Source: Mesorhizobium sp. YC-39
GTDB lineage: Bacteria; Pseudomonadota; Alphaproteobacteria; Rhizobiales; Rhizobiaceae
Length of the DNA stretch: 64,000 nt
Reading direction: 5' to 3'
NCBI RefSeq assembly: GCF_025753795.1
Contig: NZ_JAOWPS010000004.1
Location: 372,001 to 436,000 of the forward strand
Under the pieces are notes generated by a model. It saw only the letters and a list, made by a program, of their open reading frames with translations, was not told the origin of the DNA and did no database searches. Of the stretch, positions 36,412 to 44,989 are shown piece after piece. Within the stretch, counting starts at the first letter, position 1; each line of letters starts with the position of its first letter. The translations under genes were made by a program, and so were the position numbers.

Positions 36412-36657
36412 TCACCCCCCCGCCAACCGCGGCAGCAGGAAAATCTCCGCTCCTTCCGGCAATTCCTTCGACCACGTATCGCGATAGATCGTCCCGTCGA
36501 TCGCCACCGCGATTCCCTTCTCGATCAAGGGTTCGAGGCCGGGATACTGCTCAGCCAGTTTCCTGAACAGCTCCCTTATGTCCTTGGCCTCGATCTCGAC
36601 CTTGCTCTGGCCTCCGGCGAGCGCGCCAAGCGATCCCCAGAGCGTCACTTCGACCAT
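36412..36657 (-). CDS. MoaD/ThiS-like ubiquitin-fold protein
   Basis: The 81-residue protein has the beta-grasp pattern of MoaD (VEVTLWGSLGALAGG start; DGTIYRDTW; GAEIFLLPRLAGG end) and the C-terminal Gly-Gly that is adenylated and thiocarboxylated in sulfur carriers. Its ATG shares one base with the stop of the Mo-subunit gene, so it is translated with it. A dedicated sulfur carrier or an assembly partner for the molybdenum cofactor of this hydroxylase is the most natural role; general MoaD is usually encoded with moaE instead. Confidence 0.8.
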   Translation of the reverse strand: MVEVTLWGSLGALAGGQSKVEIEAKDIRELFRKLAEQYPGLEPLIEKGIAVAIDGTIYRDTWSKELPEGAEIFLLPRLAGG

Positions 36658-38921
36658 CAGCCTTCCCGTTCAGCCTCGATCGCCGCCAGGATGCGCGGCG
36701 GCGACATCGGGATATGCGTCATGCGCACGCCCGCGGCGTTCGACACCGCATTGGCGATCGCCGCCAGCGGCGGCACGATCGAGGTCTCGCCGACGCCGCG
36801 CACCCCGTAAGGATGGTTGGGATTGGGGATCTCGAGGATCTGCGTGTCGATCATCGGCAGGTCCGAGCAGACCGGGATGCGGTAGTCGAGGAAGCCGGGG
36901 TTTTGCAGCCGCCCGTCCTTGCCATAGATATACTCCTCGTTGAGCGCCCAGCCGATGCCTTGCGCGGCACCGCCCTGGTACTGGCCCTCGACATAGGTCG
37001 GGTGCACCGCCTTGCCGGCATCCTGCACCACCGTGTAGCGGATCACGCGGGTGGCGCCGGTCTCGGGGTCGACCTCGATGTCGCAGATATGGGTGGCGAA
37101 GGACACGCCGGCGCCGTCGGCGACCAGCTCGCTGTGGCCGGCGATCGGCCCGCCGGTCTTGCCGGATTGCGCGGCAATCTCCTTCAAGGATAGCGGCGAG
37201 AGGTTGCCGTATTTCTCGCCCCTGGCGATAGCATGGCCCTGTTCCCAGTGCACATCGTCCACCGGCACGTCCCACATCTGCGCCGCGCGTTCCCTGAGGA
37301 CCCTGATCGCGTTGCGGGCGGCCGAGATGGTCGCCATCGAGGAGGAGAAGGTGCCGCGGCTGCCGTCCGTCATGTCGTTGTAGCCGAGCGAGGATGTGTC
37401 GGCGACGATCGCCTTGACGTGGGAATAGTCGATGCCGAGCTCCTCCGCCGCCACCAGCGACAGCGACGCGCGCGAGCCGCCGACATCGACCGTGCCGACG
37501 GCAAGCGAGACCGAGCCGTCCATGCCGATGTTGAGGTCGGTGCAGGTCTGGCCGCCGAAATTGAACCAGAAGCCGCAAGCCATGCCGCGCCCCTGGTTTT
37601 CCTTTAGCGGCGCCTTCATGTGCGGATGGTTCTTCGCCGCTTCCAGCGTCGGGCCGATGCCGATCGGCCCGTAGACCGGGCCGTAGGAGGAGCGGGTGCC
37701 TTCCTGCGCGGCGTTCTTGATGCGGAACTCGACCGGGTCGATGCCGATCTGCTTGGCGAGCTCGTCGACGGCGCTTTCCACCGCAAACGCCGCCATCGGC
37801 GCCGACGGCGCGCGGTAGGCGGCCGTCTTCGGCCGGTTGACCAGCACCTCATAGCCCACGGTCTTGACGTTATCGAGCTTGTAGCAGGCGAACGCCGTCA
37901 TGGCGCCAAGCTCGGCCCACATGCCGGCATAGGGGCCGCTGGTGTAGCGCAGCGTCGCCTCGGCCGCGGTGATCGTGCCGTCCTTGCGGGCGCCGATCTT
38001 GACGTCGATCGAGGTGGCGCTGGTCGGGCCCGAGGCGCGGAACACCTCATCGCGGGTCATCACCAGCTTCACCGGCCGGCCCGCCTTGCGCGACAAAGCG
38101 AGCGCCACCGGCTCGGCCCAGACATGGGTCTTGCCGCCGAAACCGCCGCCGATCTCGGAGGAGGTGACGCGCAGCTTCGAGGCTTCCAGCCCGAGCAGTT
38201 GGGCGCAATGCTGGCGGTAGACGAAATGCCCCTGCGTGCAGACCCAGAGGTCGGCGGTGCCATCGGAGCTGACGCTCGCCACGCAGGCATGCGGCTCGAT
38301 ATAGCCCTGGTGCGTCTGCTCGGTCTTGAAGGAGCGTTCGACGACGAAATCGGCCTGCCCGAAACCCTGATGGACATCGCCATGGCCAAACTGGCTGCGC
38401 TTGGCGACATTGGACGGTTTTACCGGCTTTTGCTCGAGGCCCTCGGTGAAGATGGCGTCGTTGACGAGAGGCGCGGAGTGCTTCATCGCCTCGTCGACAT
38501 CGGTCACATGCGGCAGCAGCTCGTAGTCGACTTCGATCAGCTTCAGCGCCTGCCTGGCGGTGCGGGCATCGACGGCTGCGACCGCGGCCACGGCATGGCC
38601 GTCATAGAGCGCCTTGGTGCGCGCCATGCAGTTGTCGAGGATGTCGTACATGCCGGCATCGCCGTCGGTGAGGTCGGGCAGGTCGGCGGCGGTGATCACC
38701 GCCTTCACGCCGGGGAGCTGCTCCGCCTTCGAGGTGTCGATCTTCCTGATCTTCGCATGCGCGTGCGGGCTTCTGAGAACACGCCCGACCAGCTGGCCGG
38801 CCATGTTGAAGTCGGCGCCGTAGCGGGCGCGGCCCGTCACCTTGTCGACGCCGTCGGGACGGATGGGGCGGGTGCCGACAGAGGTGAAACTGCGCCCCGC
38901 AAAACGTGGATCGAAATTCAT
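36657..38921 (-). CDS. xanthine-dehydrogenase-family molybdopterin-binding subunit
   Basis: The 754-residue protein is the large subunit of a molybdenum hydroxylase. It begins RPDGVDKVTGRARYGADF, contains the cofactor-binding GGGFGGKTHVW region near residue 252 and ends with GVRGVGETSIVPPLAA, whose Glu is the general base of the family. The active-site loop reads AYRAPSAP, not AYxCSFR (form I CO dehydrogenase) or AYRGAGR (form II), so it is not a CO dehydrogenase. Such enzymes hydroxylate aldehydes, purines or N-heterocycles. It lies two bases after the 2Fe-2S subunit gene. Confidence 0.93.
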   Translation of the reverse strand: MNFDPRFAGRSFTSVGTRPIRPDGVDKVTGRARYGADFNMAGQLVGRVLRSPHAHAKIRKIDTSKAEQLPGVKAVITAADLPDLTDGDAGMYDILDNCMARTKALYDGHAVAAVAAVDARTARQALKLIEVDYELLPHVTDVDEAMKHSAPLVNDAIFTEGLEQKPVKPSNVAKRSQFGHGDVHQGFGQADFVVERSFKTEQTHQGYIEPHACVASVSSDGTADLWVCTQGHFVYRQHCAQLLGLEASKLRVTSSEIGGGFGGKTHVWAEPVALALSRKAGRPVKLVMTRDEVFRASGPTSATSIDVKIGARKDGTITAAEATLRYTSGPYAGMWAELGAMTAFACYKLDNVKTVGYEVLVNRPKTAAYRAPSAPMAAFAVESAVDELAKQIGIDPVEFRIKNAAQEGTRSSYGPVYGPIGIGPTLEAAKNHPHMKAPLKENQGRGMACGFWFNFGGQTCTDLNIGMDGSVSLAVGTVDVGGSRASLSLVAAEELGIDYSHVKAIVADTSSLGYNDMTDGSRGTFSSSMATISAARNAIRVLRERAAQMWDVPVDDVHWEQGHAIARGEKYGNLSPLSLKEIAAQSGKTGGPIAGHSELVADGAGVSFATHICDIEVDPETGATRVIRYTVVQDAGKAVHPTYVEGQYQGGAAQGIGWALNEEYIYGKDGRLQNPGFLDYRIPVCSDLPMIDTQILEIPNPNHPYGVRGVGETSIVPPLAAIANAVSNAAGVRMTHIPMSPPRILAAIEAEREG

Positions 38922-38923
38922 CG

Positions 38924-39403
38924 TCAGGCTCCCTTCATCACGTTTGCCGCGTCCTGGACGGCGCGCACGATCTTGTCATAGCCGGTGCAGCGGCAGAGGT
39001 TCCCAGCGAGGCCGAAGCGGATTTCCTCCTCGCTCGGGTCGGGGTTCTTGGCCAGAAGGTCCTTCGCCGCGATCAGGAAGCCCGGCGTGCAGATGCCGCA
39101 TTGCAGCGCCGCGTGCTCGAGGAACTTCTGCTGCAGCGGATGCAGCGTGTCGCCATGCGCCATGCCCTCGACGGTCTCGACGCGGCGGCCCTCGGCCTCC
39201 GCGCCAAGCACGAGGCACGAGCACACCAGCCGGTCGTCGAGGATGATGCTGCAGGCGCCGCAGTCGCCGGTGCCGCAGCCTTCCTTGGCGCCGGTCAGCC
39301 CGAGGCGATCGCGCAGCACGTCGAGCAGCGTCTCGTCAGGCTGGCAAAGGTACTCGACATTGTCGCCGTTGATTGTCGTTGAGACTGCTACACCGGCCAT
39401 CAT
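38924..39403 (-). CDS. 2Fe-2S subunit of molybdenum hydroxylase
   Basis: The 159-residue protein carries both expected clusters: a plant-ferredoxin-type site CGTGDCGACS near residues 48-57 with an earlier region (LCQPDETLLDVLRD), and the C-terminal helical cluster site with CGICTPG near 103-109 and CRCTGY near 138-143. It passes electrons from the Mo subunit to FAD. The start ATG overlaps the stop of the FAD-subunit gene by four bases. Confidence 0.95.
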   Translation of the reverse strand: MMAGVAVSTTINGDNVEYLCQPDETLLDVLRDRLGLTGAKEGCGTGDCGACSIILDDRLVCSCLVLGAEAEGRRVETVEGMAHGDTLHPLQQKFLEHAALQCGICTPGFLIAAKDLLAKNPDPSEEEIRFGLAGNLCRCTGYDKIVRAVQDAANVMKGA

Positions 39404-40260
39404 TTGCCTCCTGCACGTGTATAGGCGGTCATGGCGGCCCTTCTGGCCAGCACACCCGCAACTTTCCTTCTGAATTCGACGGTGCCGCGCTTGTCATCGA
39501 TGGGTCGGCAGGCGCCCGCGCAGACCTTGGCGAGCCGCTCAAGTGCGGCTTCGTCCAGCTTCCTGCCGATGAGGGCCTCGGCGGCCTCCTCGACCAGCAG
39601 CACCGTCGGCGCCGCTGCGCCCACAGCCACGCGGGCCGATTTCACCACACCCGCCTCATCGATCGTCAGGTTCACGCCGGCGCTGACCACGGCGATATCC
39701 ATCTCCGTGCGCGGAATGAACCGCAGATAGGCATCGCCGGAGCGTGGCGCGCGCTTGTCGAGCAGGATGGCCTCGATGATCTCGCTCTTGGCGAGCGAGG
39801 TCTTGCCCGGCCCGGTCGGCACAGCCTCCACGGCAATCGTGCGCCTGCCTCCCGGCCCGACAACCACAGCCCTGGCGCCTGCGGCAACCAGTGCCGGCAC
39901 GCTGTCGGCCGCCGGCGAGGCGTTGCAAAGATTGCCAACGATGGTGCAGCGTCCCTGCACCTGCTTCGAGCCGATCAGCTTGGCCGCCTCGACGACCCCC
40001 GGCCATGCCTTTTTCAGGGAAGCATTCTCTCCCACGACGGCACAGGGGACCGCAGCGCCGATGCTGAAGCCCTCCGCCGTTTCCCTGATTTCGCTTAAAG
40101 ACTCGATTGCCTTGATGTCGACGATGAGGTCGGGTTCGACGAAGCCGCCCTTCATCCTCACCAGGAGGTCGCTGCCTCCGGCTAGAATGGCGGCTGTGCC
40201 AGACGAGCCGGCCAACTGGCCAACGGCATCTTCGATTGAAAGCGGACGTATGTAACGCAT
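39400..40260 (-). CDS. FAD-binding subunit of molybdenum hydroxylase (CoxM-like)
   Basis: The 286-residue protein has the two FAD-contacting motifs of the medium subunit: AILAGGSDLLVRMKGG near residues 26-41 and TIVGNLCNASPAADSVPAL near 98-116. ATG 40260 (MRYIRPLSIEDAV) was chosen; the frame continues upstream to 40335 without similarity. It is the first gene of the operon FAD subunit, 2Fe-2S subunit, Mo subunit, MoaD-like protein. The promoter must lie in the 291-base gap upstream, which also holds two hairpins. Confidence 0.93.
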   Translation of the reverse strand: MRYIRPLSIEDAVGQLAGSSGTAAILAGGSDLLVRMKGGFVEPDLIVDIKAIESLSEIRETAEGFSIGAAVPCAVVGENASLKKAWPGVVEAAKLIGSKQVQGRCTIVGNLCNASPAADSVPALVAAGARAVVVGPGGRRTIAVEAVPTGPGKTSLAKSEIIEAILLDKRAPRSGDAYLRFIPRTEMDIAVVSAGVNLTIDEAGVVKSARVAVGAAAPTVLLVEEAAEALIGRKLDEAALERLAKVCAGACRPIDDKRGTVEFRRKVAGVLARRAAMTAYTRAGGK

Positions 40261-40442
40261 CGTCTCCCCTTGATCACCAGAATCCTGTCGGCCTGTTATA
40301 GGGCCTGTGATCGGAATGGCTATCCCGTTCTGCACCAGCGGCGATTAGGCCAGGCGCAGCAAAATCGAGTCCCAAATCCACCTGAACCGGCTTGCACCCG
40401 TGTTGGTACACCCTCTCAGCCCGGCGGATCAATCGTTGTCGT

Positions 40443-40486
40443 CTAAAGCGCGTCGTGTTTGACGGGCCTCATGCGACGCGCTTTAG
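40443..40486. terminator. 13-bp perfect hairpin followed by a T-rich tract
   Basis: CTAAAGCGCGTCG at 40443-40455 and CGACGCGCTTTAG at 40474-40486 pair perfectly over 13 bases with an 18-base loop; GTTTTGTTTTT follows on the plus strand. The T-run is on the strand opposite to the neighbouring genes, so it may be part of a repeat element rather than a functional terminator for them. Confidence 0.5.
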
Positions 40487-40497
40487 GTTTTGTTTTT

Positions 40498-40546
40498 ATG
40501 CATGTCGTTATCGCAAAACCGCTGCACACTTTTGCGCGACATGCAT
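40498..40546. repeat. imperfect palindrome ATGCATGTCG ... CGACATGCAT
   Basis: The 49-base element starts ATGCATGTCG (40498) and ends CGACATGCAT, with inner arms GCAAAA and TTTTGC around the core CCGCTGCACA. From memory, near-identical elements are scattered through many Rhizobiales genomes, often beside a CTAAAGCGCGTCG hairpin like the one at 40443; this was not checked by search. Confidence 0.65.
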
Positions 40547-40551
40547 TAAAC

Positions 40552-41490
40552 TCAGGACGCCGGGCCGAACTGCAGCAATTTGAAGCAGTCGCCGCTGCCC
40601 GACGTCATTTGTGTCAGGACGGGCTTTGCCCGGTCGATCCATTTCTGGTGCGACCGGGTATCGGCTTCGATCGCCTCGACAGGCGCCAGCTTGACGAAGC
40701 CGCGCCCGTTGCTGAAAAGCCAGCAGGCGCGGGCCAGAAACCGCCTGCTGCGCTGGCGCAGCAGGTCGGCGTCATAGAAGATGTCGAGCACCTCCTGCTT
40801 GATCCGGCGCGCCTTTTCAGGATCGGCGACCGCAGTCTCGACCGGCTCGCCGCCGATGGCATCCTGCAGGTCCTTGTAGTCGAGGGCGATCTGCGTGGTC
40901 GCGTATTTGATGTCGGCCTCGTCGCGCACGAGGTTGAACCACAATGTCGGGTTGAGTTCGTTGACGACGAAAGACGATTCGAAATCGCGTGACAGATTGA
41001 GGATATCGAAGTCCTGAACATCGACATCACGCTCGACCAGAAGGATCTGGGAGACCTGTTTGGCGAGCGCGGCGCCGCCCTGGGCGCTGACCGCGGCGTT
41101 GTTGCCGCCAATTTCCGGGCTGACATAGGGGCCGCCCTGATCCAGCAATTCGTCGAATTCGCCAAGCGATCCGGCGACGGCGCTGCCACGGGCAATGCGT
41201 GCCGCGAGTTTCGCCATAACCTGCTGCAGCTCCGTGTCGCGCTTGCGCTGGTCCTGATAATTCTGCTGGAAAAAGAAGATGAACAGGGAAACGCCGATGC
41301 CGATCAGGATGACGCCGAGCTGCGAAAAGATGTTGCGATGATATTCCAGCAGCTTTTCGCGATGGCGCACATCGTCGCGCACGCTGTGCGCCACCCAGAG
41401 GTTGACGATCAGCGACAGGATCAGCAGCCCGCCGCCAATCAGGATGAGGCCGCCGATGAGCAGGTAGCCATGGCCCGAGTTGAAATTCAT
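40552..41490 (-). CDS. hypothetical membrane protein with two N-terminal helices
   Basis: The 312-residue protein starts MNFNSGHGYLL and has two membrane helices (LLIGGLILIGGGLLILSLIV, residues 10-29; LGVILIGIGVSLFIFFF near 60-76), then a soluble region of about 230 residues with charged, helical character. ATG 41490 was chosen over an in-frame start 15 codons upstream. No known domain is recognised. It stands alone on the minus strand between the hydroxylase operon and repeat family C. Confidence 0.7.
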   Translation of the reverse strand: MNFNSGHGYLLIGGLILIGGGLLILSLIVNLWVAHSVRDDVRHREKLLEYHRNIFSQLGVILIGIGVSLFIFFFQQNYQDQRKRDTELQQVMAKLAARIARGSAVAGSLGEFDELLDQGGPYVSPEIGGNNAAVSAQGGAALAKQVSQILLVERDVDVQDFDILNLSRDFESSFVVNELNPTLWFNLVRDEADIKYATTQIALDYKDLQDAIGGEPVETAVADPEKARRIKQEVLDIFYDADLLRQRSRRFLARACWLFSNGRGFVKLAPVEAIEADTRSHQKWIDRAKPVLTQMTSGSGDCFKLLQFGPAS

Positions 41491-41960
41491 TGTTGCGCCA
41501 AGTCCCCCGTTCCCCTGAGGGCAGACTAATACCATTGCGCTTTAACGGCTATGGGTTCGTAGGTGGTGTTAGGCTGGAGGAGGCGCCGGGGACCGCGAAG
41601 CGGTTCGGAGAGGGGCCCTAAGCTGCACCGTTGCAGCGCTCGGAAGTCACGCATGGACCCGGGGTCTCCGCGACGTCGCTTCGCTCCTGCTCCGCCCCAG
41701 GATGACGAAGGGGTGGACGCTTCGGCCATTCTCCAGCATTCGCGACTAGCCACAGGCCTCCATGTCTTCGTCATGTATGGACGGAGCGAAGCGGAGACCC
41801 TGGGATCCATGCCGTGAGATCAGCCGTAGAATGCGGCCTTGCAGATATGTGCCGCAAGTTGCTTCAAGGAACCGCACACGAGCCTTCTCGTCCGTACATC
41901 GAGCAAGGGTTCAACCCTCGGCTCCGATGCTGTATCCAGCCCGAACTCAAGGAGCCTTCG
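41491..41960. other. intergenic region holding repeat family C and the kamA-like leader
   Basis: About 470 bases. The middle is the inverted pair at 41645-41819. The start (41525-41640) is GC-rich with a short AGGAGGCGCCGGGGACC stretch but no gene; the last 140 bases lead into the radical SAM gene, with GGAG at 41951-41954 as its ribosome-binding site. The frame open from 41814 is an upstream extension, not part of the protein. Confidence 0.5.
41645..41819. repeat. palindromic intergenic repeat, family C, inverted pair (copy 2)
   Basis: The left unit (41645-41711) reads GTCACGCATGGACCCGGGGT ... CAGGATGACGAAG and the right unit (41765-41819) TCTTCGTCAT ... GAGACCCTGGGATCCATGCCG; they are inverted copies of each other and match the units at 14720-14884. 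The order is the reverse of copy 1: here the CGTCATCC ends face inward, there they face outward. Confidence 0.8.
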
Positions 41961-43088
41961 ATGACCTCACAACTCGACATCGACGATGCGGCCGGCGCAC
42001 CGGCCGAGCTGCGCGCCGACGCCGCCTGGCAGGACGATGTCCGCCAGGGCGTGCGGCATGTGCGCGACCTCGACCACCTGCCGCTGTCGCCGGCCGAGCG
42101 CGAGGCGGTGCAAGAAGCGGCCGCGAACCACAAGGTGCGCATCCCAAAAGCCTATCTCGACCTGATCGACTGGAACGACCCCGCCGATCCGATCCGGGCG
42201 CAGGTCATCCCGTCGCCGCAGGAGTTGGTGGAAGAGGAGGGCGAGCTCGACGATCCGATCGCCGACCATGAATTCAGCCCGGTGCCACGCTTGACGCATC
42301 GCCATGCCGACCGGGTGCTGTTGTTCCCGACCTATCAATGCGCGGTCTATTGCCGGTTCTGCTTTCGCAAGGAATCGCTGACCTCGATCGGTCGCGGCTA
42401 TACGCGCGAGGCGCTGGAACCGGCCTTCGCCTATATCACGGCGCATCCCGAAATCCGCGAGGTGATCCTGACCGGCGGCGACCCGCTCTCCCTGCCGGAC
42501 AAGGCGCTGGCCGAAATCCGCGCCCGCATCGAGGCCATCGCGCATGTGCGCCTGTTGCGCATCCACACGCGCGTGCCGGTGGCGCTGCCCTCGCGCATCA
42601 CGGCAGGGCTGGTCCAGGCCTTGCAGGGCCGGCTGATGGTCAGCGTCGTCACCCATTTCAACCACGCGCGCGAGATCACGCCGGCCACTGAGCAGGCTTG
42701 CCGCACAATGAGGCAGGCCGGCTTCGTGCTGCTCAACCAGAGCGTTCTCCTGAAAGGCGTCAACGACACGGTCGAGGTGCTGGAGGAGCTCTGCCGCGAG
42801 CTGATGTATCGCCTCGGCGTCAAACCCTATTACCTCCACCATGGCGACCTCGCGCGCGGCATGGCGCACCGGCGCACCACCATTGCGGAAGGCCAGGCGC
42901 TGGTCGCCGCGCTGCGCCAGCGCCTGTCGGGCATCTGCAACCCCGTCTATGTGCTGGACCTGCCAGACGGCGGGGGGAAGGTGCCGATTGGGCCGTGTCA
43001 TGTCGAGGCGCGGGACGGGGAGATTTGGCGGATACGCGGGCAGGACGGGGCGGTGAGGGGGTATGCGGAGGTGGTGGGGGAGCCCTGA
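41961..43088 (+). CDS. KamA/EpmB-type radical SAM lysine 2,3-aminomutase-like protein
   Basis: The 375-residue protein contains the radical SAM cluster motif C-x3-C-x2-C in YQCAVYCRFCFRKE near residue 130, followed by TGGDPLSLPD (SAM-binding GGDP) and a C-terminal region with PYYLHHGDLARGMAHRRT typical of KamA. PLP-dependent aminomutases of this group move the alpha-amino group of lysine, free or on elongation factor P. No epmA or efp is in view, so the substrate (free lysine or EF-P) is open. ATG 41961 follows AAGGAG. Confidence 0.92.
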   Translation: MTSQLDIDDAAGAPAELRADAAWQDDVRQGVRHVRDLDHLPLSPAEREAVQEAAANHKVRIPKAYLDLIDWNDPADPIRAQVIPSPQELVEEEGELDDPIADHEFSPVPRLTHRHADRVLLFPTYQCAVYCRFCFRKESLTSIGRGYTREALEPAFAYITAHPEIREVILTGGDPLSLPDKALAEIRARIEAIAHVRLLRIHTRVPVALPSRITAGLVQALQGRLMVSVVTHFNHAREITPATEQACRTMRQAGFVLLNQSVLLKGVNDTVEVLEELCRELMYRLGVKPYYLHHGDLARGMAHRRTTIAEGQALVAALRQRLSGICNPVYVLDLPDGGGKVPIGPCHVEARDGEIWRIRGQDGAVRGYAEVVGEP

Positions 43089-43207
43089 ACGCTTGGGTTC
43101 CCCGCCCTCTCTGTCGCCAATTCGGCCAAGGCTGTTCGCTCTCCGGTCGACTTGATTGTTGTCGACATCAGGTGCAAGACGCAATCATCAGAGGCAGGAG
43201 CATCGAC

Positions 43208-43588
43208 ATGCCACGGACCATTGTATCTGGCGATGATCTCCCCAAAGCTCCACCCGTTTACAGTCACGCGGTAAAATGTGCGGGACTGGTGTTTGTCTCC
43301 GGGACGGCCGCCTACGACGCGGCGACGGGCATGATTGTGGGCGAGACGATACAGGAGCAGACAGCGCAGGCCCTGCGCAATATCGCGGCCATTCTGAAGG
43401 CCGCCGGAACGACACTCGACAAGGCTGTCAGCGCCACCGTCATCCTCGCCGACGAGGATGATTTTGCAGGCATGAACGAAGAATGGGTGAAGTGGTTTCC
43501 GACCGATCCGCCGGCACGGCAAGGCGCCAAGCTCCCTGTCCGCATCCCCAGGCTCAAGATCTCGATCGCTATGATCGCCGAGGCGTAA
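43208..43588 (+). CDS. RidA (YjgF/YER057c/UK114) family protein
   Basis: The 126-residue protein is a single RidA domain: YSHAVKCAGLVFVSGTAAYD near residues 19-38, QTAQALRNIAAILKAAG near 58-74 and the C-terminal RIPRLKISIAMIAEA. RidA proteins hydrolyse reactive enamines/imines released by PLP enzymes. The frame is open far upstream, but ATG 43208 gives the normal length. It lies 119 bases after the PLP-dependent aminomutase-like gene, a sensible functional neighbour, though it has room for its own promoter. Confidence 0.9.
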   Translation: MPRTIVSGDDLPKAPPVYSHAVKCAGLVFVSGTAAYDAATGMIVGETIQEQTAQALRNIAAILKAAGTTLDKAVSATVILADEDDFAGMNEEWVKWFPTDPPARQGAKLPVRIPRLKISIAMIAEA

Positions 43589-43689
43589 CCGTTGCCAATC
43601 AGGGTGAATTCAAACAGGCATCGGTCAGTCCATTAGCCTGGTACCGGGGATATCAGCGGCATGAAGACAGCCCGGGTGCAGCGAGTTCC

Positions 43690-44604
43690 TCAGATTGTCG
43701 CCTCGATCGGCTCGGCCAGTTTCGGATTTGCACGCATGGCGATCAAGCAACCGGCGATGATCAGGCATGCCCCTGCCAGCGTGGTCCAGGTAACCGCCTC
43801 ATCGAAGATGAGCCAGCCAAGTGCTACCGCCCAGATGAAGGCCGAATATTCCGTCGGGATCAGATATTGCGCTTCGGCGCGGGCATAGGCCCAACTCATC
43901 ATGAATTGGCCGATAAGCGACAGCGCCGTCACCCCGGCCAGGGGAAGCCAGAGATCGATCGGCAGCGCGACGGCGAGCCATGGCGCGGCGAGGCCGAGGA
44001 TGATTGCAATGGCGAGGTTCTGGAAGAACATGATCTCGATTGGCTTGGCTAACAACGCCTGTTGCCGGGCGAGCACCAGATTGTAGGCGTAGAACACGGT
44101 CGATACGAGCACGGCTGCCGTACCCAGCACGGCATCCTGCGAATAGCTTGCCCGTCCAAACTGGCCGGCCATTATGATCACCACGCCGGCGATGCCAGCC
44201 ATCGACGCCCAGATCGCCTGCCGCCGGATGCGCTCGCCCAGCAGCAGCGCGGCGAGAAAGAGGGCGAACAAGGGCGCGATGAAGCTGAGCCCGATGGCCT
44301 CCGCCAGCGGCAGCTTGGCAAGACCCCAAAAGAAACACAGTATGACGATGCCGACGATCACGGCGCGCAATGCATGCAGCCCCAGAACCTGAATGGTTGG
44401 CTGCGAGCGCGGCCCCGCTGACCAACCCGCGCCCGCGACTAAGGTCGCCAGCATGCTGCGCCACAGCACAGTGTTGTAGACGCCCACGGCGATGACCAGG
44501 ACCTTCATCGCCACATCCATCGCGGACAGCAGGAAGATCGCGAGCGCGCATATGAGCACCGGGATCGTCGGGGAAACGGCGCCTGTCAGGCTCGATGTCT
44601 TCAC
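43690..44604 (-). CDS. EamA/DMT-superfamily transporter
   Basis: The 304-residue protein has ten predicted membrane helices in two EamA halves, beginning IPVLICALAIFLLSAMDVAM and with the repeated EamA pattern LAEAIGLSFIAPLFALFLAA at the end of the first half and LIPTEYSAFIWAVALGWLIF near the end of the second. DMT transporters export amino acids or other small metabolites. The start codon is GTG 44604. Orientation is convergent with ridA and the gene stands alone. Confidence 0.92.
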   Translation of the reverse strand: MKTSSLTGAVSPTIPVLICALAIFLLSAMDVAMKVLVIAVGVYNTVLWRSMLATLVAGAGWSAGPRSQPTIQVLGLHALRAVIVGIVILCFFWGLAKLPLAEAIGLSFIAPLFALFLAALLLGERIRRQAIWASMAGIAGVVIIMAGQFGRASYSQDAVLGTAAVLVSTVFYAYNLVLARQQALLAKPIEIMFFQNLAIAIILGLAAPWLAVALPIDLWLPLAGVTALSLIGQFMMSWAYARAEAQYLIPTEYSAFIWAVALGWLIFDEAVTWTTLAGACLIIAGCLIAMRANPKLAEPIEATI

Positions 44605-44989
44605 GGTTTAACTCATGTGACGGTTGCAGCCGGATATCTCACAGCAAACGGCATGACCAGATGGCAGCCCCGCCGACATGGCGGTCCAATGCGGGACAAG
44701 TGGAGCGTGGTGGTACGAAGTTGTGCCCGGCATTTGCAGGACGACGGACTTTCGAACCCCTGCCGCACCTCTCGGAGGGCGCGCCATTTCGCGGTCCGCA
44801 AAATCTGCTTATCACCCTCAGCGGACCCTCACAGGTGAAGCGCGCATGACTGCTTCGCGCCTCGTTTCAGCCGTACAATCCGCTCCCAGCGTTTGCTGAA
44901 AGCGGACGTAATACAGCGAGGCGTTGGGTGCCACGTCACCCCTCGCCAAGCAATCCAGGAATACAGGGCAGAACACCACTCCGAATGGT
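44605..44989. other. intergenic region without a supportable gene
   Basis: About 385 bases between the EamA start and the end of the AraC gene. A 5-bp hairpin (CCGCC-GACAT-GGCGG, 44670-44684) is present. A short string resembling a tRNA T-loop (GGTTCGAAA on the minus strand) has no surrounding cloverleaf. Frames here have no recognisable motif; the region is probably promoter plus worn repeats. Confidence 0.4.

Larger units (their letters stand above)
40261..40551. other. intergenic region with promoter and two hairpin elements
   Basis: This gap separates the FAD-subunit gene from the membrane-protein gene, both on the minus strand. It must hold the end of the membrane-protein transcript and the promoter of the molybdenum hydroxylase operon. 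No gene is visible. Two adjacent structured elements occupy 40443-40546 and are listed separately. Confidence 0.5.

Noticed and set aside
36657..40260. Carbon monoxide dehydrogenase (coxMSL)
   Set aside because: The active-site loop AYRAPSAP matches neither the form I nor the form II CO dehydrogenase motif, so only the broader hydroxylase family is claimed.
44680..44780. tRNA-like fragment (GGTTCGAAA on the minus strand)
   Set aside because: The bases around the loop do not pair as a T-stem and no anticodon or acceptor stem is present.
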